Source: an uncultured Acetatifactor sp.
GTDB lineage: Bacteria; Bacillota; Clostridia; Lachnospirales; Lachnospiraceae
Reading direction: 5' to 3'
Assembly (NCBI GenBank): GCA_910586435.1
Contig: CAJUGT010000051.1
Coordinates: 1 to 25,336 of the forward strand
Length of the DNA stretch: 25,336 nt
Of this stretch, positions 22,275-25,336 are shown piece after piece. Made by a program: the position numbers and the translations under genes. Each line of letters opens with the position of its first letter. The stretch's first letter is position 1. The notes beneath the pieces are model-generated. The model saw only the letters and a list, made by a program, of their open reading frames with translations. It did not search any database and was not told the origin of the DNA.

Positions 22275-24284
22275 CTATTCATTGGTATCCTGCCGGCGGT
22301 ATTGTACGGGGGTGATTCCGTAATTTTTCTTAAAAAGACGGTTAAAATGTTCCACATTTTCGTATCCCACTTCGGCGGCTACGGTTTCTATGGTCTGATT
22401 GGTTTCACGCAGCAGGGCACGGGCTTTTTTCATGCGTTCTTTTCTTACCACTTCCTGGAAGGTCATTCCGGCTTTTTCCCTGATATATTTGGAGAGGTAG
22501 GGCTTGGAGAGGTGGAATGCTTCCGATAGAGTATCCAGGGTCACATTTTCATAATCATTTTTGATAAAGCTGATGATTTCCACGATTCGCTCTTCTCTGC
22601 CTTCGGTAATATGCTGTTCTGCGGTGAGCTTGTTGGTAGCGGAGGTCAGGGCGGCAATGGAAGCCTTGATGATATCTTCATCCACTCCAACGCCCCAATA
22701 ATGTCTGCCGTCGCAGATGACCGCCACATATGCGGCCGCTTTGGCGCTGGAGCCTTTGGAAATGGCATGTTCCTCATAAACGGCCAATTGATAGCTGATT
22801 CCAAAGAGGGTTTTAATGGCATTGCTTACAGCGTCTAATCTGCCGTTTCCTCCCGCCCGGATGATCCTTTTTTCTCCGTTTTGCGTGATGGTTACTTCTG
22901 CCTGAATTCCTTTTTCCTGTTTGAAATGGCATTCGGGAATGTCGAAAATGTTTCGTGGGGTAATATAATTTTCTTCAAATATTTCAAAGATTTCTTCCGG
23001 GTGCAATTCCTGGTGGCGGCGATCCGAGACACCTTTGATTAAATACCCCACTTCTTCTCTCATGGCAGTGGGAAGAGAGAATCCAAATTGCTGCTTTAAG
23101 ACAAAGGCTACACCGCCCTTTCCCGAAACGCTGTTGATGCGGATGACGTCGGATTCATATTCTCTTCCAACATCCTCCGGATCAATGGGAAGATAGGGCA
23201 CATCCCAGCGCTTGCCGCTCTTTCCTTCGTTTCGCCATGCCATGCCCTTGCTGATGGCGTCCTGATGTGATCCGGAAAAGGCTGTAAATACCAAATCTCC
23301 GGCATAAGGAACTCTTTCATGCACTTTCATTCCGGTAAAACGTTCATATGCCTGACGTATATCCATGATATGCGAAAAATCAAGCCCGCTGTCCACGCCG
23401 TGACTCATCATGTTCAGTGCCACGGTGACAAGATCCACATTGCCTGTTCGCTCTCCGTTGCCGAACAGTGTGCCTTCCACCCTGTCTGCGCCTGCCAGTA
23501 TGCCGAACTCCGCATCGCTGACACCGCATCCCCTGTCATTGTGGGGATGTACGCTCAATACCACATTTTCACGATATTTCAGATGTTTATGCAGGTATTC
23601 TATCTGACAGGCGAAGATATGGGGCATGGCAACCTGAACCGTTGACGGAAGGTTGATAATGGCTTTGTGTTCCTGGTCGGGCTGCCACACGTCCAATACG
23701 GCATTGCAGACTTCCAGGGCATATTCCGGCTCAGTTTGCGAGAAGCTTTCCGGACTGTATTCAAAGGTAAAATTGCCCTCTGTCTCATCAGCCATTTGCT
23801 TTAATAACAGCGCACCGTCCACGGCAAGCTGTTTGATGGCTTCCCTGTCCTTTTTAAATACCTGTTCCCTCTGTTCCACAGAAGTGGAGTTATAGAGATG
23901 TACCACTGCATGGGGGGCTCCTTTTACGGCATCAAAAGTTTTGCGGATAATGTGTTCCCTGGCCTGGGTGAGTACCTGAATGGTGACATCATCGGGAATC
24001 ATATTCCTTTCAATTAAGGCACGGATAAAATTGTATTCTGTATCGGAGGATGCGGGAAAACCCACTTCTATCTCTTTAAAGCCAATGTCTACTAAAAGGC
24101 GGAAGAATTCCAGCTTATCTTCCAATGGCATGGGATCTATCAATGCCTGATTGCCGTCCCGCAGATCCACACTGCACCAGATGGGGGGAGCCTGTATGGA
24201 CTCTTTCTGTACCCAGTCATAAGTGACTTCCGGGGGCATGTGGTAGGTTTTGCCATATTTTTGATTTGTCTCTGTCTTTTCCAT
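22275..24284 (-). CDS. leuA: 2-isopropylmalate synthase fused to a C-terminal AraC-type DNA-binding domain
   Basis: The ATG at 24284 (GAGG, 6-base gap) gives 669 residues; an ATG at 24302 is the alternative. Residues 1-390 form the catalytic HMGL-like barrel of type II LeuA, with DLRDGNQ near 40-46 (Arg and metal-binding Asp) and HPHNDRG with two metal ligands. Residues 420-560 form the LeuA regulatory (leucine-binding) domain, including the GGNGRLDAVSNA and GSSAKAAAY blocks. A normal type II enzyme ends there. Here the frame runs on without a break into about 107 residues with two helix-turn-helix motifs of the AraC family (LSEAFHLSKPYLSKYIREKAG and ETVAAEVGYENVEHFNRLFKK). The enzyme makes 2-isopropylmalate from 2-oxoisovalerate and acetyl-CoA, the first step of leucine synthesis. 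The fusion suggests a leucine-responsive enzyme that may also bind DNA. No other leucine gene is adjacent in the window. Confidence 0.95.
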   Translation of the reverse strand: MEKTETNQKYGKTYHMPPEVTYDWVQKESIQAPPIWCSVDLRDGNQALIDPMPLEDKLEFFRLLVDIGFKEIEVGFPASSDTEYNFIRALIERNMIPDDVTIQVLTQAREHIIRKTFDAVKGAPHAVVHLYNSTSVEQREQVFKKDREAIKQLAVDGALLLKQMADETEGNFTFEYSPESFSQTEPEYALEVCNAVLDVWQPDQEHKAIINLPSTVQVAMPHIFACQIEYLHKHLKYRENVVLSVHPHNDRGCGVSDAEFGILAGADRVEGTLFGNGERTGNVDLVTVALNMMSHGVDSGLDFSHIMDIRQAYERFTGMKVHERVPYAGDLVFTAFSGSHQDAISKGMAWRNEGKSGKRWDVPYLPIDPEDVGREYESDVIRINSVSGKGGVAFVLKQQFGFSLPTAMREEVGYLIKGVSDRRHQELHPEEIFEIFEENYITPRNIFDIPECHFKQEKGIQAEVTITQNGEKRIIRAGGNGRLDAVSNAIKTLFGISYQLAVYEEHAISKGSSAKAAAYVAVICDGRHYWGVGVDEDIIKASIAALTSATNKLTAEQHITEGREERIVEIISFIKNDYENVTLDTLSEAFHLSKPYLSKYIREKAGMTFQEVVRKERMKKARALLRETNQTIETVAAEVGYENVEHFNRLFKKNYGITPVQYRRQDTNE

Positions 24285-24341
24285 AATTTTCCTCGCTTCC
24301 ATTTTATATATTATCTGGAATTTACAAAATTTGATTTAAAT

Positions 24342-24370
24342 ATCATAGCATATTTTTGTGAAATACTCAA
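24342..24370 (-). promoter_or_regulatory. SigA-type promoter of the leuA-like gene
   Basis: On the minus strand TTGAGT (24370-24365) and TATGAT (24347-24342) are 17 bp apart. The start would be near 24335, giving a 50-base leader with no attenuator, leader peptide or T-box. The surrounding gap 24303-24518 is very AT-rich and has no other recognised feature. Control may come from the AraC domain of the protein itself. Confidence 0.65.
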
Positions 24371-24518
24371 GTGATATTTTGGTAGTAATTTGATGTATTT
24401 TATTTAAAATATTTTCTGATATATATTGCAAGTAGGATAATTTGGTTAGTAATGTGTAAAATAACTTGTATTATTTTAAGTCTAATATATGCTTTATTTT
24501 AATCAGAAATTGCCGTGG

Positions 24519-25232
24519 TTAGCAAACAGGCCATCGGAGATGCCGGAGAAGATATTTGGCGTAATATTCAGGATAGAAAAAGGGCAGCCATTTCCTTGCC
24601 AAAATAGTTGCCCCTGAAGAATAATTATTTGATTTTTTTGCAGGTACTCCAACATACGTGCCTGGTTCCTGAATACTTTTTACAACAACTGCGCCAGCCC
24701 CTATTACACAGTCATTACATACACTTATTCCGTTGCTGATTGTGGCGCCCGCTCCCACCCATGTCCGCATACCAATGTTCACAGTTCCGGCGAGCTTCGT
24801 TCCAACGGATATATGGGCAAAGTCTGCGATTGTGTTGTCGTGTTCAACAATTGCGCCGGTATTGATGATACAATGTTTTCCTATCTGAGCGTATGGGTTA
24901 ATCACAGCGTTTGGCATTACAACACTTCCTTCTCCAACAAAAGTATTCATTGCTGATATTGTAGAAGAAGGATGGATCGCAGTATACCATTTTATGTGTG
25001 GCATAGAATTTGCCATGCGATGGCGAACATTTGGATTTCCGATTGCTATCATAAAGTAACTGTCTTTATATTTGGCGAAATCTGTATCGTTTCCTAAGAT
25101 CGGTTTTCCGACAAATGTGTCTTTGTCACGGTCACTTGTTAGAAAACCTACAAGATTGTCCCCTGCGCATAATACAATATCTGCTATAACCTTTGCGTGA
25201 CCGCCTGTTCCAATGATGATTATATCCTTCAC
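24519..25232 (-). CDS. Sugar O/N-acyltransferase, NeuD/PglD-like, left-handed beta-helix
   Basis: The GTG at 25232 (GGGAG, 7-base gap) gives 237 residues that start directly with the N-terminal fold KDIIIIGTGGHAKVIADI. The upstream in-frame ATG at 25283 lacks a binding site. Residues 1-75 form the Rossmann-like UDP-sugar binding domain with the GTGGHAK loop. From about 95 the protein has hexapeptide repeats building a left-handed beta-helix, with the catalytic-type His in IVEHDNTI and the C-terminal AGAVVVKSI/VGVPAKK acetyl-CoA region. The family acetylates amino-sugars such as UDP-4-amino bacillosamine precursors or sialic acid, for glycans, capsule or glycoprotein. The last 35 residues are an extra tail rich in aromatic and basic residues (FFYPEYYAKYLLRHLRW). 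It is likely the end of a surface-polysaccharide locus outside the window. Confidence 0.9.
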   Translation of the reverse strand: MKDIIIIGTGGHAKVIADIVLCAGDNLVGFLTSDRDKDTFVGKPILGNDTDFAKYKDSYFMIAIGNPNVRHRMANSMPHIKWYTAIHPSSTISAMNTFVGEGSVVMPNAVINPYAQIGKHCIINTGAIVEHDNTIADFAHISVGTKLAGTVNIGMRTWVGAGATISNGISVCNDCVIGAGAVVVKSIQEPGTYVGVPAKKSNNYSSGATILARKWLPFFYPEYYAKYLLRHLRWPVC

Positions 25233-25264
25233 AATCTCTCTCCCATAAGTGCTAAATAAAAAGA

Positions 25265-25336
25265 TGTACTTTTTGCAATTCATTTGTAAATGTGTACTTT
25301 TTTGTAATTTGCTACAATAAAATACTTTTTACAAGT
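25265..25336. repeat. Three 28-bp-spaced direct repeats at the right edge
   Basis: TACTTTTT begins at 25267, 25295 and 25323, a spacing of exactly 28 bp twice. The first two copies extend to TGTACTTTTT followed by a G-(T/C)AATT-like stretch. The array lies upstream of the acyltransferase gene and continues past the window, so its length is unknown. It could be operator sites or a tandem repeat expanding at the locus boundary. Confidence 0.45.

Overview
The window looks like chromosome of a gut-type Firmicute, most likely a clostridium of the Lachnospiraceae. Reasons: moderate GC with AT-rich gaps, strong GGAGG-type ribosome binding sites with some GTG/TTG starts, SigA-like promoters with 17-bp spacers, and the gene families present. 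No rRNA, tRNA, IS element, integrase or CRISPR array was found.

Left part (1-6.4 kb) is accessory. It holds the tail of a possible upstream gene, a large protein I do not recognise (83-2014), and a compact type III toxin-antitoxin system on the minus strand (2221-2892). That system is a CptN/ToxN-like RNase preceded by two identical 45-nt RNA antitoxin repeats, an attenuating terminator and a good promoter. Next come an alpha/beta hydrolase fused to a DUF3237 domain, a TARG1-like macrodomain protein, an unknown 130-aa protein, a long inverted-repeat element, and two tandem paralogous small membrane proteins of TrbC/VirB2 pilin type.

The centre (6.6-20.06 kb) reads as one natural-product locus. 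It starts with a LytTR response regulator and an AgrC-like GHKL histidine kinase. A candidate LytTR-controlled promoter then precedes two ABC exporter half-transporters and a terminator. After that comes an operon STAS - NRPS (C-A-T-R) - SpoIIE-type phosphatase with membrane domain - RsbW-like kinase - STAS, which ends in a long stem-loop. The single-module NRPS should load one amino acid, condense or acylate it, and release it reductively as an aldehyde or alcohol. A nearly complete partner-switching circuit (phosphatase, kinase, two antagonists) surrounds it, with no sigma factor in view. The leaders just before the kinase gene and before the STAS-NRPS operon share an unusual architecture: repeated units around a conserved GGAAGAAA stem with mutually exclusive pairings. 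This is the best candidate here for something undescribed.

Right part (20.1-25.3 kb, minus strand) carries a dCache chemoreceptor, a 2-isopropylmalate synthase with an AraC-type DNA-binding domain fused to its C-terminus, and a NeuD/PglD-like sugar O/N-acyltransferase. Three repeats spaced exactly 28 bp apart lie at the window edge.
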